Assembly (NCBI RefSeq): GCF_901709675.1
Contig: NC_051096.1
Span: 5,173,001 to 5,237,000 of the forward strand
DNA length: 64,000 bases
DNA from: Syngnathus acus
Taxonomy: Eukaryota; Chordata; Actinopteri; Syngnathiformes; Syngnathidae
Direction: 5' to 3'
Part shown: positions 38,036 through 48,944 of the stretch, in pieces
How the letters are laid out: each line of letters opens with the position of its first letter
How positions within the stretch are numbered: position 1 is the first letter of the stretch
Position numbers and translations under genes: made by a program
Notes under the pieces: model-generated
Database searches by the model: none
The model's input: the letters and a program-made list of their open reading frames with translations, nothing else
Told to the model about the DNA's origin: nothing

Positions 38036-38900
38036 TGCCACACGGACACTTCATTGGGTACACCGCCATTTTCAAGTGTACCTAATAACAGGCCACTTTA
38101 TTAGGGAAATATCATGGTCAAAGGTCACAGGTGTCAAGCTTTAGTCCTCGGGGCCGCGTTCCAATATGTTTTCCAAGTTACCCTCGTTAAGTGCACCTGC
38201 GTGAAAAGTTTTAGCCACTTTCACGTTCTGCAGGAGCTAAAACTTTTCACGCAGGTGCACTTAACGAGGGAATCACACGGACACTCCATTAGGTACACCG
38301 CCATTTTCAAGTGTACCTAATAACAGGCCACTTTATTAGGGAAATATCATGGTCAAAGGTCACAGGTGTCAAGCTTTAGTCCTCGGGGCCGCGTTCCAAT
38401 ATGTTTTCCAAGTTACCCTCGTTAAGTGCACCTGCGTGAAAAGTTTTAGCCACTTTCACGTTCTGCAGGAGCTAAAACTTTTCCCGCAGGTGCACTTAAC
38501 GAGGGAATCACCCGGACACTCCATTAGGTACACCGCCATTTTCAAGTGTACCTAATAACAGGCCACTTTATTAGGGAAATATCATGGTCAAAGGTCACAG
38601 GTGTCAAGCTCTAGTCCTCGGGGCCGCGTTCCAACATGTTTTCCAAGATTCCCTCGTTAAGTGCACCTGCGTGAAAAGTTTTAGCCACTTTCACGTTCTG
38701 CAGGAGCTAAAACTTTTCACGCAGGTGCACTTAACGAGGGAATCACACGGACACTCCATTAGGTACACCGCCATTTTCAAGTGTACCTCATAACAGGCCA
38801 CTTTATTAGGGAAATATCATGGTCAAAGGTCACAGGTGTCAAGCTCTAGTCCTCGGGGCCGCGTTCCAATATATTTTCCAAGTTACCCTCGTTAAACACA
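38036..38900. repeat. 235-bp tandem array with 35-bp-arm hairpins
   Basis: Three full units plus partial flanks repeat with an exact 235-bp period (the same ATG-containing word begins at 38,114, 38,349 and 38,584). Each unit contains a near-perfect palindrome with arms of about 35 bp and a 20-bp loop (38,181-38,270, 38,416-38,505 and 38,651-38,740), starting ccctcgttaagtgcacctgc. The outer part ('gtcctcggggccgcgttcca') is shared with the hAT MITE at 29,845. The other half of the unit ('aggtacaccgccattttc') belongs to another repeat. The open frames of 68-69 codons in each unit are repeat artefacts. Confidence 0.92.
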
Positions 38901-38984
38901 CACAACTGATTCTAAAGATTCAGTTCACTTGAGAACTGGAATGCACATCGCTAGTACAAAACAATGCAAGCAATTGTAGGCTGC

Positions 38985-39055
38985 CGGTTGAAATAGCCGA
39001 CTGGTTAGTGACTCGGGCTCTTGCTCGATAAGAACTTGGTTCGATCCCAGATACG
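38985..39055 (+). mobile_element. tRNA-like SINE head
   Basis: The sequence has an A-box-like 'tagccgactggttagtga' and, about 35 bp on, a B-box 'ggttcgatccc'. That spacing and those words fit an RNA polymerase III promoter in a tRNA-derived SINE. It does not fold cleanly into a functional tRNA acceptor stem by eye, so it is called a SINE rather than a tRNA gene. Confidence 0.5.
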
Positions 39056-39388
39056 AGAAAATACCTAGATGTGCTTTTGTTGTGCAATTAACCTTTTATT
39101 TATTCATTCTTTTTTTTTACCTCGTGTTGTGTACCATGAGGTGTACCTACACACATTGTCATATAAAGCAGTTAAGCAAATGTCTGATTTTTATGTTTTA
39201 ATTGCCGAATATAAAAACAAGGAATAAAACACCAGACAAGTTTTGACATAAATGTTTATTAAAAATATTAAAAGTAAATTTCAAACCAGCAATCCAATAT
39301 GAAATTGCAGTAGATATATTGGATAACAATATTTAGGTGTACATATTTAAAAACTACTATAAGTGTTACGCCACTATACATTGTTTAC

Positions 39389-39445
39389 CAGCTCAGTGGC
39401 CTAGTGCTAGAGTGTCCGCCCTGAGACTGGGTTTCACTCACTCAC
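39389..39445 (+). mobile_element. SINE fragment
   Basis: The words 'cagtggcctagtgctagagt' and 'gtccgccctgagac' match, from memory, the tRNA-derived head of an abundant fish SINE (tagtggttagagtgtccgccctgag). Only the first 50 bp or so remain; the B box and body are absent. Confidence 0.6.
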
Positions 39446-39695
39446 AGATCCATTCAGTTGTCGAACGGGAAATGCAATTCATGACTCGTTCGTGAAGGGG
39501 AAGTTACGACATTTTCTTCGTCGTTTTGTTTTACGGCGAGGTGGCACCAGCTTCAATGGGCATTACCGACACCTACTGGTTGAAGTCATATGAACTGAAA
39601 AAAGAACGAATCACTTTAGGAAGTGATTTGTTCACTCTCATTCACTGAAAAGATTCGTTCTTTTGAACGAATCGTTCACTCACGAGCCAACACTA
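39446..39695. repeat. Unclassified fish repeat with gaacgaatcgttc palindrome
   Basis: The sequence runs from 'tgactcgttcgtgaagggg' through 'acacctactggttgaagtca' to 'ttgaacgaatcgttcactca' and 'cgagccaacact'. The repeated gaacgaatc/gattcgttc words form short inverted repeats. I recall similar sequence as a dispersed element in percomorph genomes but cannot name the family. Confidence 0.45.
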
Positions 39696-40229
39696 GTTAG
39701 CAATTTATCATCATTCATTAAAATTGACCTTTGCTGTCACTTTGACTTTTTCCTCTCTTTTCATTTTATTTTCACACAATTAAACTGCAGGAGTGAGCTA
39801 AAAATTGTAAAAGGGAATATTTTGTTGTTTTGGTGATGAATAACAGCCAATCTGTGTCTCCGGTGGGTAAACATGTCTGACATTCTGGTTTTGACCTTCT
39901 CCCACCTTCTCTCTTTGCTGGCTTGTGCTTATGTGACAGATAGATAAGAGCACTTATTAGTGTTTAACAGTCCTTGTTAGGTCAAAACAATCTACAATTT
40001 GCATGTCTCACGGCCAATTTTGTACTTGAGGTGAAATTGTGATGAACAGGAGTGGCTGTACATTTTTTTTTTATTCAAATAATATTGTCAGGAAAGAACC
40101 CCACTCATTGGTCCAGCTCGCTTGTGACCTGTATAGAAAATTGATGGAAACAATTGATCACATCATTTGCTGGAAAAAAAAAAAAAAAAAAACACAAGAT
40201 CCTCCTTTCCTACCTTAGCTTTGATTCCA

Positions 40230-40500
40230 GAGGTGTGAATTAAGCGACATGCATCGCCATGGCGATCCCGTGCATAAATGCATTCTGATGATGAGCAAAC
40301 ATTGGCCTCCTTTGGCCCTCATTATGCAAATGAGGAATTGTCTTTTCAGGAGGGCTGGGCTGGGGTGATTTGTTTCAAGGGGAATCCGCCGCAGCATGGC
40401 AGTCATATGCTGTTGATTAACACGCTAATGGACAGCCAGCCGAGTGGGGTGAAGTCATTTCATACCAATCACTATTCATTACCTAATGAGAAATGATGAC
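40230..40500. promoter_or_regulatory. Candidate conserved enhancer (unverified)
   Basis: A 270-bp block without simple repeats. It carries an octamer ATGCAAAT (40,324-40,331, POU-factor type), a palindromic 'gcatcgccatggcgatcc', homeodomain-type TTGATTAAC and TCATTACC words, and CATAAATGCAT. Such packing is typical of developmental enhancers in vertebrate gene deserts. Conservation has not been tested, so function is inference only. Confidence 0.3.
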
Positions 40501-43039
40501 TCGGGGGCGCTCTCCACCTCAAAAGGCAAAGTTGATTAATCGTACTATCATTATTTACATCTTTAAATTCCAAACCTGTAATTAGGAGACACAGCCAAAA
40601 AGGGGTTGTAGCTCTTTATTCACAGACTGACCGTCATCTACCAAAAGCTAAGCAGATTTTTATTGCGCGGCGATGTGGAATCAAACAAATAAAAAACTTG
40701 AAATAAGATATTTTTGTGCACAGGTTGACCCTAACCCTAACCCTAACCTCAGGTCACACAAGTTTGATAAAAAGCTGTTTTACATGCAGCAAGAATTTAA
40801 CAATAAATAAATAATATGCCAATCACAGCTATTAAGCACTGCATTAATTTGAGTAAAAAAATTAAGAATAACATTTAATTAGATTTAAAAGATCATTCCA
40901 AGTTTACTAGATCATATGCAATTGATTGTAGATGACTTGAAGCAATTGAAGTAAATGGAGAGTGGTGGCTGGTTGCAGTAATAAACACATTTTTCATTGC
41001 GGATCTTCAAAATGATCATCGAAATTTACCCGCCATACTCCACCCATGTAATACTTTGCATGCCATGTTATGATTATGAAGTGGATGTTTTTAGCAGACC
41101 CCCCCTCAACAAGCCCCCAATATATCCCACATACGGTCCAGTAACGCCGCTCGAAGGCATCCATCGTGTAAACATCCCGTTTGACATGATCTTGCTTTCC
41201 CGTCACGCTGTTGACTCATCACTTACTGAACAGGTGCTGTTTGAATAGAAGGCACACACAAACACACACACACACATAGAATTTAGTGGAGGATGCATCC
41301 TACGATTAGTAAAACATGCAGGCAAGCTTGCTAAAAATCTCACGCTGCTTACAGACGACTACAATTAGAGTCTGTGCTGCATTATTAACGCTGCTCATGT
41401 CCTTTAAAAAAAGAAAATTACATGGGAAAACAGTCGTCCAGTTACTCCGTTAATATTCACACCTCCCAGTGTGAAGGTATTTGAAGTATCAGACGCGGAA
41501 TGCATTTCTACTCCGCCTTCCCGATGAAAAATGCATCAGCTTCGATCGCCCTAGCCGTTGCAAATCTCGCGTAAGGTTAGCCCCGGCGAACAAAACGTTG
41601 TCTTTTTATTCCCCTCGCTCTCCTGGCTTTGTCTTACCTGCGTGCCATTAAGAAGCCCAACGCATCAAACACGCCAGCGCCGCTCGGGAGGCTTTTCCTT
41701 TCAATTAAAACTGACCCTGACCATTTCTGTCGGGCCTCCTGCGCTCATCAAGTACAACTGGAAGCTCCAAGTTATTACTTACTCTCCAGTAGGCTTCCAC
41801 TTTATATCTTGCTTGGCACAACTTTAAGAAGAAAGTGAAATGATAACGAAGGAGTATGACGAACTGGGCCTCCCACAAATAGACTGCAAGGTTGATTCAA
41901 AGATTTCATCCTATCAAATATTTTCTCTTAATTATCTGCAAGAGACAATTCACATCTGCAAGCTATTAAATGGGTCAGTAAGTTAGTAAATTAGCCCCTA
42001 TGACTTTTTATTAATAGACTTCCCACCGAGAGCGGTGTAGGGGGTTGATATAACTGAAAAGGATGAATAGCCGACTTCTCGATTCAATTTTGAACTTTAA
42101 TCAAATTGCCAATTAACTGTATTAACATGGGAGGCTTCATGTTTAGAATTGATGGATCCCAGTTGCTCCTCGCCGCGTCTTAATGAAACCGAACGGGGAG
42201 GGAGGAGGAGCCTAGCGAGGACGACCTTCGGCTACTGATGCGCTAATTAACTCGCTGTTATGCTTTGAGGATCAATTATTCAGCGCAGGTGAGTATTGCG
42301 TCATTATTACAACGAAACGTCAGTGCATCCATGCAGCTAGTTGGAATTGAGTGCCATCCCCCCTCCCCGAAAAGCACACCATATGCACTTGTGACTGAGT
42401 GGATAATCCCAAATTATGCAGGGATCAAGGTTAATCTGTGGTTAAAAAATGAAATGGATTCAGAAGCTATCAAGAATCAAATCTCTCGTCTGGCATGTTT
42501 TGCAAGTCCCATTTTACCAATCAGGACCATGGCTAGTTCACCTTTTCTCATGTCGCCTCTCTTTGGTATGATAGAAAGCAGACCTTTGTAAGGATCAACT
42601 ATCATTACATGGGATGAGCATTTCTTTGCATGCTGGGATCTTTGAGGATTACAGGAGGATTACTTCTTTCATATTTTCAAACCCTCTGTGGGCTGGATCC
42701 ACTTTATCTTTTACCGTCCAGCAGTTTTTGCTAAGATAGTGGTTAACCTTCCCCAGACTGTTTGTCCCTCAGATTTGATTTCAGCATCAGTGCATCGTTT
42801 TTGTGATGTTATTCTTGTACAGAAGAATTTGGCATGCACAATTGCTGGAAATTTATAATTTATGGTTGCATTGATTTCACATTTTTGTCAGAGTCATATA
42901 CCCTAAACACGCCTTTTGCTACTTCTGTATTTTTTTCTAATGTGTTTTTATGTAAATATAAATAATCAAAATATTTTTTGTTATTTATGTAAATATAAAT
43001 AATCAAAATATATATTTTTTAACTTGTAGTGTTTTTATG

Positions 43040-43455
43040 TACCGTATTTTCCGGACTATAAGGCGCACCGGACTATAAGGCGCACCTTCAATGAATGGCC
43101 CATTTTAAAACTTTGTCCTTATATAAGGCGCACCGGACTATAAGGCGCACCATTAATGCATCATGTCAGATTTTTCAACCAAATCAAATCATTCTCCATT
43201 TTATCTTTTTTATTTCAACTTCAGACGCAACAAGTTACTTTATAATCACAAAATAATGATCCATAGTCTTTTTGATTCATGATTCATAGTCTTCAGCGGG
43301 CCACTTATGATTGATTTCATGACACAATGCTTCGGGCCAGTTTAAATTTAGGAATTTGGTCCATATATAAGGCGCACCGGACTATAAGGCGCACTGTCTG
43401 CTTTTGAGAAAATTTTCGGTTTTTAGGTGCGCCTTATAGTCCGGAAAATACGGTA
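43040..43455. mobile_element. Large palindromic MITE (416 bp)
   Basis: It starts taccgtattttccggactat and ends with the inverted copy ending 'ccggaaaatacggta'. Internally it repeats 'ggactataaggcgcacc' in both orientations near each end. It is related to the 172-bp elements at 2,592 and 22,468 but longer, with 'aaggcgcacc' instead of 'aagtcgcgg'. The flanks on both sides are copies of one AT-rich word (aaatataaataatcaaaat), seen twice to the left and once to the right. It therefore sits between tandem copies. Confidence 0.85.
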
Positions 43456-46400
43456 AATATAAATAATCAAAATATTTTTTTAAACTTGTAGTGATTTTTC
43501 TTTCAGCTTTCTCTCTATTATAGTCAAAAGTGTCAGAAGAAAAAAAACTTTTTAATATTAACTATGCCTTTGAGTCTCAACTTTTATTACATTAAAGTCC
43601 AAATCCAAAAGTACCTTAATCATTATTATTTTATATTATTGTTTCTGGCCAGATTAAAGAATTTCTTCCATTCTTGTGAGAGTGCTTTCGAATTAATCCT
43701 TTCTCCATGCTTATTACACACAATTATATCCATTTTCTCATCTCACTCTGAGACAGGAAGCAATTAAGTGCATTACCCAAGGCGTTTTACTTTTTTCCAC
43801 CCCTTTTTCTTGAACCTGCCTTTGTTCAACATGACATTTACCATCCATCTCCCTGTCCAGGGCGCTGCCTCTTAGTAAGGCTCCCTCTCGCCTTCTTGAC
43901 AGGACGTCAACCCCCCCGCCCCCCAACAAATGTATCTGCTTTCAGCATCCACTGACCTCTGCAGCCACACGTACGCACAACCTCGGCTGAGAAATGATAC
44001 GCATGTGACTGCTCAAGTGTGCTCGCCAACAATGCTAACAAAATTGGCAGCTATCGTCCAAATCATTTTTTTCCCCTCGCTTTTATCCAGCGCCAGGGGG
44101 AAGGGGGGGGGGGGGGGAAAGGCTTGTTCACCTTGAGGGAAAAAGGTGAAAGAAAAAATTCTGAGTGCTCTATTTAAGCAGTTGCAATGATGAATGGATT
44201 TGAGGTTTTAGCCTTGTCAATCTTCCCCACCCAAAAATGTCTTTACAGCAGAGGGAGAATATTTTATGGCCTGTATGGAGTCTCATCACATGAATGCTAA
44301 AAGTCGCTCGTCTTCTCATTATTACAAATATGCAAAACGTGCAAGTCTGCTATGAGGTCTCAGAAATAAATGACACTAGATGACAAATGGTTTGCTCTTG
44401 AATTCCAGATCCTGGGGGTCAACGATATGATCTCTAAAAAAGGCTTTTGTTTACTTTTATTTAATCGCATTATAGTGTAACGTCTAACCATAGTTGCATG
44501 ACAGTTGTCGAGGGCCATCCAAATTTTGCATCACAGCATCATCGGAAATGAAGCCAATTAATGTCAGTGTAGCTAATCATTTAAAAGCTAATGTCAGTAT
44601 AGAGCTGTTAGCAACTTCAAGCTCTGATGCTTTCATGCAGTTGTAATCACTGACTTGCTTTATTAATGACGCACAGCCAAAATACCGCTATGGGACTTTT
44701 TCGTTTCTTTATGACAGCATGAGCGACGCTTTAATCGACAAATACATTTGATGCCAAGATTTTATTTTCTCCCCCTCCACTGCGTGTTGGCTCTTACAAA
44801 CGTGCTGTAAACAAGAACACGGCTCTTATTGGCTTCTTGATGCAAAGTGAAGGTGACCAAGCAATTTCTGCTAACTTGCAACAAATCAAATGCATTACTC
44901 TGTGTAAGTGGCTACTCCCTCATCAGTTTTCCCACAATGGGAGAGGTGTCTTTCTGCTGCGGGGGAAAAAAATGAGATCTATTGATCCTATGGGGGGGGT
45001 AAAGGGACTCCAGGCTTACTTGGCTCATGCGTTCCAAATGCAGTGATAGATGGATGAGAGCGAGCGCCCCACAATCAGATTGGCTATGGATTGTTGTGGA
45101 CTGAATGGATGGCTCTTGGCTTCTCCCCAACCTGGAAGTCATAAATTGGTGCAGTTGAAACGGGGCGCCGACGGGGGGGATTGTTGCTCTGATTGGTTTA
45201 CTGCGCATGTCAAGTCATTGTTGTCCCGCAAGAGAGCTTCTTAATCCAATTGACGGGAGTTAAAGGATGTGACGAATCTGGCCTCCCTGGGCAAAATGGA
45301 AACAACCTGCTGGTGTGCAATGTCACATTGTACCACAAGGTGGCCACGTGTGAACCCATCTCACCTGTCACTTCTAATGGCACACAAGGTGAGAACATGC
45401 AAACAGCTGACCTCTTTCAATGTGACAAAAGTGCCAAGTATACTTAACTATAGTTATCTCACTAGTTGTCTCACTAGATATCTGATATCACAGATATGAC
45501 ACACGGCGATCCGTGTGAGATCAGATATCACAGAATGCCCCAAAATGCTCACTAGTTATCTCATTAGTTGTTTCACTAGATATCTGATATCACAGATATC
45601 ATATTTCACAAAATGAGGTGCAATGAGGAGTAAATGTCACCCACTTCTCAGGTTGCCTTGTAGAATAAACCACAAAGCATAAGTGTCGCAGCATGCGGCT
45701 CTGCTCCGGTCCTGGTGAGCATCTTCATCAGTTGATCCATGTTGCAGGAACCAGGTCCTTTGGCCCCACCTAGTGGACAAAAGCAGGAAGAAATACACAT
45801 GTTGAAATATTATTTTTCAAATATTTGTACGTGTACGCTGTCGCCGTCTTCTGGTCAGTTAGTGAAATGCGTCGGTGACAACTTCTGGGAACCCCAAACA
45901 TTTTTTTTCCATTTGTCTCATGTGCTATATTCTATTTTCTTTTATGGGAATGAGAATTGAAAATCAAACTTTTGTTACACAGGCAACAAATAATAAAAAT
46001 CAAGCTTTATTTCAAGTTTATTGTATCAATTTTCAGTTTGCTTTTTCTCCCTCTTTGCATTAATAAATAACATGAGCCTGCTGATATTTTGCATGATATC
46101 AAAGGTTGATCTCACTGCCATGCTTCAGCAGGTTCGAGGAAGTAAACTCTATTTTTTATGGGAAAATCCAGCCCTTTGTTGACCTTAAAAATATAGTGAT
46201 CCTTACAGTTATTTGTAGAATCACTTTTATCTGCAACATGTGATTATTTTATTTTTTTTAACTTGATGCACTCTAATTTTGCTGTTTTTGGTGCATTGTT
46301 TATTAAATAAAGTGTGTAAAGTATGCTCCTCACCACTCTCCATAAGAAAGAAAACAAGCAAGCTGTTATGATCACTATTTTTTTTTTTTTTGGTTTTACA

Positions 46401-46950
46401 TTCCTACACACTTGAAGATAAGACTCAAACAGCAAAATACTTTTGCGTTGCTGAACCTATGCCAACAATTCATTGGATTTTTTCTCTCCCAAATGTTAAA
46501 TTCATTCTTCAGTTGATCTGGTTAATCATATCATATCAGTTTCCCTCGGTCACTGTTTTGTTGAAAGAGTCTGGTGAAAAGTAAACACTTTCAAAACTGT
46601 GAGGAATTTGAATCTTATCACTATTCAAATGTACAGTACTAATACCAGCATGTGATATTGGGCAGCAGTCAAAATATGTTTTTCAACTCTTCTCATGAAA
46701 TTAAAATAAAAACAATTCTAGAATCATAAAAAAAAAAACACTAATTGAAATCTGTATCATCAATAATAATTCAACACTTCCATTTCTTGAATTATAATAT
46801 GCAGTGGTCACGTAAACAAATAAAACGACACGTGTTTGATATCTCTTCTCTATCCATGTTGAAAATGTTGGTGAAGGCAGAGCAAGATATTTCTCTTGTG
46901 GCCTGCCCCCTGACAAATATCTCTTATCAGCATCGGCGTACCACAGGGTG
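43456..46950. other. Intergenic, no gene found
   Basis: Non-coding DNA before the GPI-mucin cluster. It includes a G run with an AGGGGG context (44,096-44,117), and a pair of diverged direct repeats rich in 'agatatctgatatcacagat' palindromes between about 45,450 and 45,605. Open frames of up to 115 codons lack recognisable features. The last 200 bp may hold upstream regulatory DNA of the first small gene. Confidence 0.5.
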
Positions 46951-46951
46951 G

Positions 46952-46959
46952 TATAAAAA
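46952..46959 (+). promoter_or_regulatory. TATA box of GPI-mucin gene A
   Basis: TATAAAAA lies 71 bp before the ATG at 47,023, within 'gtggtataaaaagacc'. A start site about 30 bp downstream would leave a short leader of about 40 bp. The position is ideal for a compact immune- or epithelial-type gene. Confidence 0.65.
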
Positions 46960-47022
46960 GACCAGCCCAACGTTTGGAAGGGCAGAATTTACAGTACATG
47001 AAATATACAGTAAGAGACCACA

Positions 47023-48080
47023 ATGGAGAAAACAACAATGTTTGTCCTCTGGATATGCTTCATCTTCATGTTCACGAGCTCCACTGAGGTAAGAGCACTT
47101 TGCAAATTTTTTTAGCAAAGCAAGATAAATACTTATTTTATTTTTTTATCATTTTATATTAATAATATTTAACATTATATTTGTCATTCCATAAGAATCT
47201 GTGTCTGAAAAGCAAAGCGTGGAGAGTCTCTGTCATTTTGATGCGGATATTTGATCCATCACTAAATGATCCTCAACTTTATTAAGCCAAAAATCATTCA
47301 ATTCCCAAACAGTATTGAGGATTCTATTCCACCTCCAAATTTATGATTTAAGCTAGCATATTCCATGTCCTAAAAAATCAGAAAGGATAACGTAACACAA
47401 AGAGTTCATATCCGTGTGTGTTTTTATCCGCCATGGAATATGCAAAGTGTGGTTCATGTGTTCGGCCTTTAGCAGCCAGAAGGAAGAGCAGGTGCTTGAT
47501 CTTTGCATGATATGACCATGAATGATTTGCCTGTGGAACACAGCAACTCATTATTATTATTCCGCCACCTTTTATCTCATGCCTTCACACAGACACGAAT
47601 TGAGTGACACGGAGAGAACAACAATCGGAAATGTCAATCGCTGACGGGGTATCAATTTGAATTTTTTTTTTTTTAATGGAGTTTTGAAACTTTTAATAAA
47701 ATAATCAAGCGATTAAACCAATGTGTATTTTGCAGGGGCAAAGCGGGACCGCATGTTCATCATGTACAAGTGAAACAAGCCCGACTGACGCTTCTTCTCA
47801 GTCGACGGCGACCACGCCCAGCCGTTCCTTCGCTGGTGACCTCGCGATTGATGCATCGCAACCTCATTTGTCCATCACACCAGAGCAGCCTACAGCATCC
47901 TCCGAAACAACCTCCAGCAGCCGAGTGCCAGCTTCCACCCCAAAACCGTTACCATCTCAGAGTCCGACCACCTCTGCCAGAACATCGACCACAACAATAA
48001 AAGCAGGGACAAATTCTTTGTTTGAATTATCCACTCCAATGCTATTGTGCATAATGGCCATTTTAATCTGCAACGTATAA
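47023..48080 (+). CDS. GPI-anchored mucin-like protein A (CD52/CD24-like design)
   Basis: Two exons, 47,023-47,088 and 47,736-48,080, joined in phase 0 (donor gag|gtaaga, acceptor tttgcag). They encode 136 residues. Exon 1 is almost exactly a signal peptide: METhionine start, then a hydrophobic core FVLWICFIFMF. Exon 2 begins GQSGTACSSCTSETSPTDAS, with a CxxC pair near the mature N-terminus. It is followed by about 80 residues dominated by Ser, Thr and Pro (dense potential O-glycosylation) and ends in a hydrophobic tail MLLCIMAILICNV after small residues, with no cytoplasmic basic segment. That is the GPI-signal pattern. No N-glycosylation sequon is seen. A polyadenylation signal lies at 48,209-48,214. 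Orthology to CD52 is inferred from architecture and position beside crybg, not from alignable sequence; the function is unknown. Confidence 0.8.
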
Positions 48081-48548
48081 AATGCAAGACCTTGTAGAGG
48101 CATCATATTGCGAAAAATATTTATTGTAATGGAATTTGTTATTTTTGGGGGGATTTCTACTCAGCAGGATTAAAATATTGGAGTGGGATGTTTTACTTTC
48201 TTGAAACAAATAAACATGCTTGTATTACAACTGGTAAATTATGTGTAATATATTTTTTTTGCATCCACGTGCAAGCTTCCTGCAAGGGTGGGTGGGAATG
48301 AAGTTTTGCATTTGTGGTCCATGACCCGGATGGGAACCGAGAACCGCCTTCCGAAAAGCGGTATCAGGTTCACAATCTTAAAGACTTCAGAAAGGATAAC
48401 AAGTGGAATTTCAGGGAGCAGCATTTTTGTCAATACCGCCAAGATGGAGAATGAAATGGCTGACCTGCCAAAAGGAAGACTTCAAGTGAAGCTGTTGAGG
48501 ATCAGAAAAGATTTTCACAGTCCCTCCAAGAGGAAATCGTTTTGCAAT
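48081..48548 (+). other. Spacer and upstream region of gene B
   Basis: It contains the probable 3' UTR of gene A (AATAAA at 48,209-48,214). After that comes a stretch open in the same frame as gene B's exon 1, from ATG 48,288. The encoded sequence is basic and lacks a signal peptide, so it is read as leader or promoter. No clear TATA box was found for gene B. Confidence 0.5.
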
Positions 48549-48944
48549 ATGAAGTATATTGTCCCGGGTTTCTTTTCATTGGCTCTGCTGGAATTTTTCT
48601 TTGTGCAGGTAAAACACTTTGAAATAAGTTGATATCTTAAAAGCTTACATTATTTCAATACATTTAAAGTAATAGTAAGATTTTTTTTGTTTCCCTCTAT
48701 GATCTTTATTACTACACAGAGCATTCTACAAGCTACGCCATTCACGAATGAAAAATCTCTTACAACCTGGCCTTTTAATCAAACCATCAATACCACCGCC
48801 ATCTTGGTTTCTAGTAGTATGACCACAACAACCCAACCTGTGACCACCAAGGGTGTCGCCATGACAACCAACGCACAACGTCACCTGTCCGCCTCCTCCG
48901 GTCTGCTCATTGGATTGTTTGCCTTCCGGGGAGTTTGCCTTTGA
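48549..48944 (+). CDS. GPI-anchored mucin-like protein B (most CD52-like)
   Basis: Two exons, 48,549-48,608 and 48,720-48,944, phase 0, separated by only 111 bp (gtaaaa ... ctacacag). They encode 94 residues. Exon 1 is a 20-residue signal peptide, MKYIVPGFFSLALLEFFFVQ, ending where the intron falls. The stalk is Thr-rich (SSSMTTTTQPVTT) and carries two N-glycosylation sequons, NQT and NTT. The tail SASSGLLIGLFAFRGVCL fits a GPI-attachment signal, with small residues then a hydrophobic end; the Arg within the tail weakens the prediction. Small size, a two-exon layout with the signal peptide alone in exon 1, N-glycosylation and a position facing crybg all match human CD52. I infer a short surface glycoprotein; the ligand or role is unknown. 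Confidence 0.8.

Larger units (their letters stand above)
38901..43039. other. Gene desert, right part: no gene found
   Basis: Non-coding DNA with two SINE-like pieces, a fish repeat containing a gaacgaatcgttc palindrome, a poly-A run (about 40,172-40,192), a short telomere-like CCCTAA triplet (about 40,730-40,748), an imperfect CA microsatellite (41,253-41,276) and an AT-rich duplicated word just before the next MITE. Segments about 40,230-40,500 and 41,860-42,290 look like candidate conserved elements. A 108-codon open frame at 42,265 has no support. Confidence 0.55.

Noticed and set aside
38114-38793. Three repeated 68-69 codon open frames
   Set aside because: They are the same frame in each unit of the 235-bp array and span hairpin and MITE sequence, so they are not genes.
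38985-39055. Possible functional tRNA gene
   Set aside because: A and B boxes are present but I cannot form a proper acceptor stem and anticodon arm; a SINE head is more likely.
40728-40750. Telomere-like CCCTAA run
   Set aside because: Only about three units; too short to mean an interstitial telomere.
42265-42591. 108-codon open frame in the gene desert
   Set aside because: No recognisable domain, no splice or promoter signals, and composition like its surroundings.
48288-48548. In-frame N-terminal extension of gene B (87 more residues)
   Set aside because: The extension is basic and polar and would bury the signal peptide, which must be N-terminal for the protein to reach the surface. 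The ATG at 48,549 fits the cluster's shared layout.
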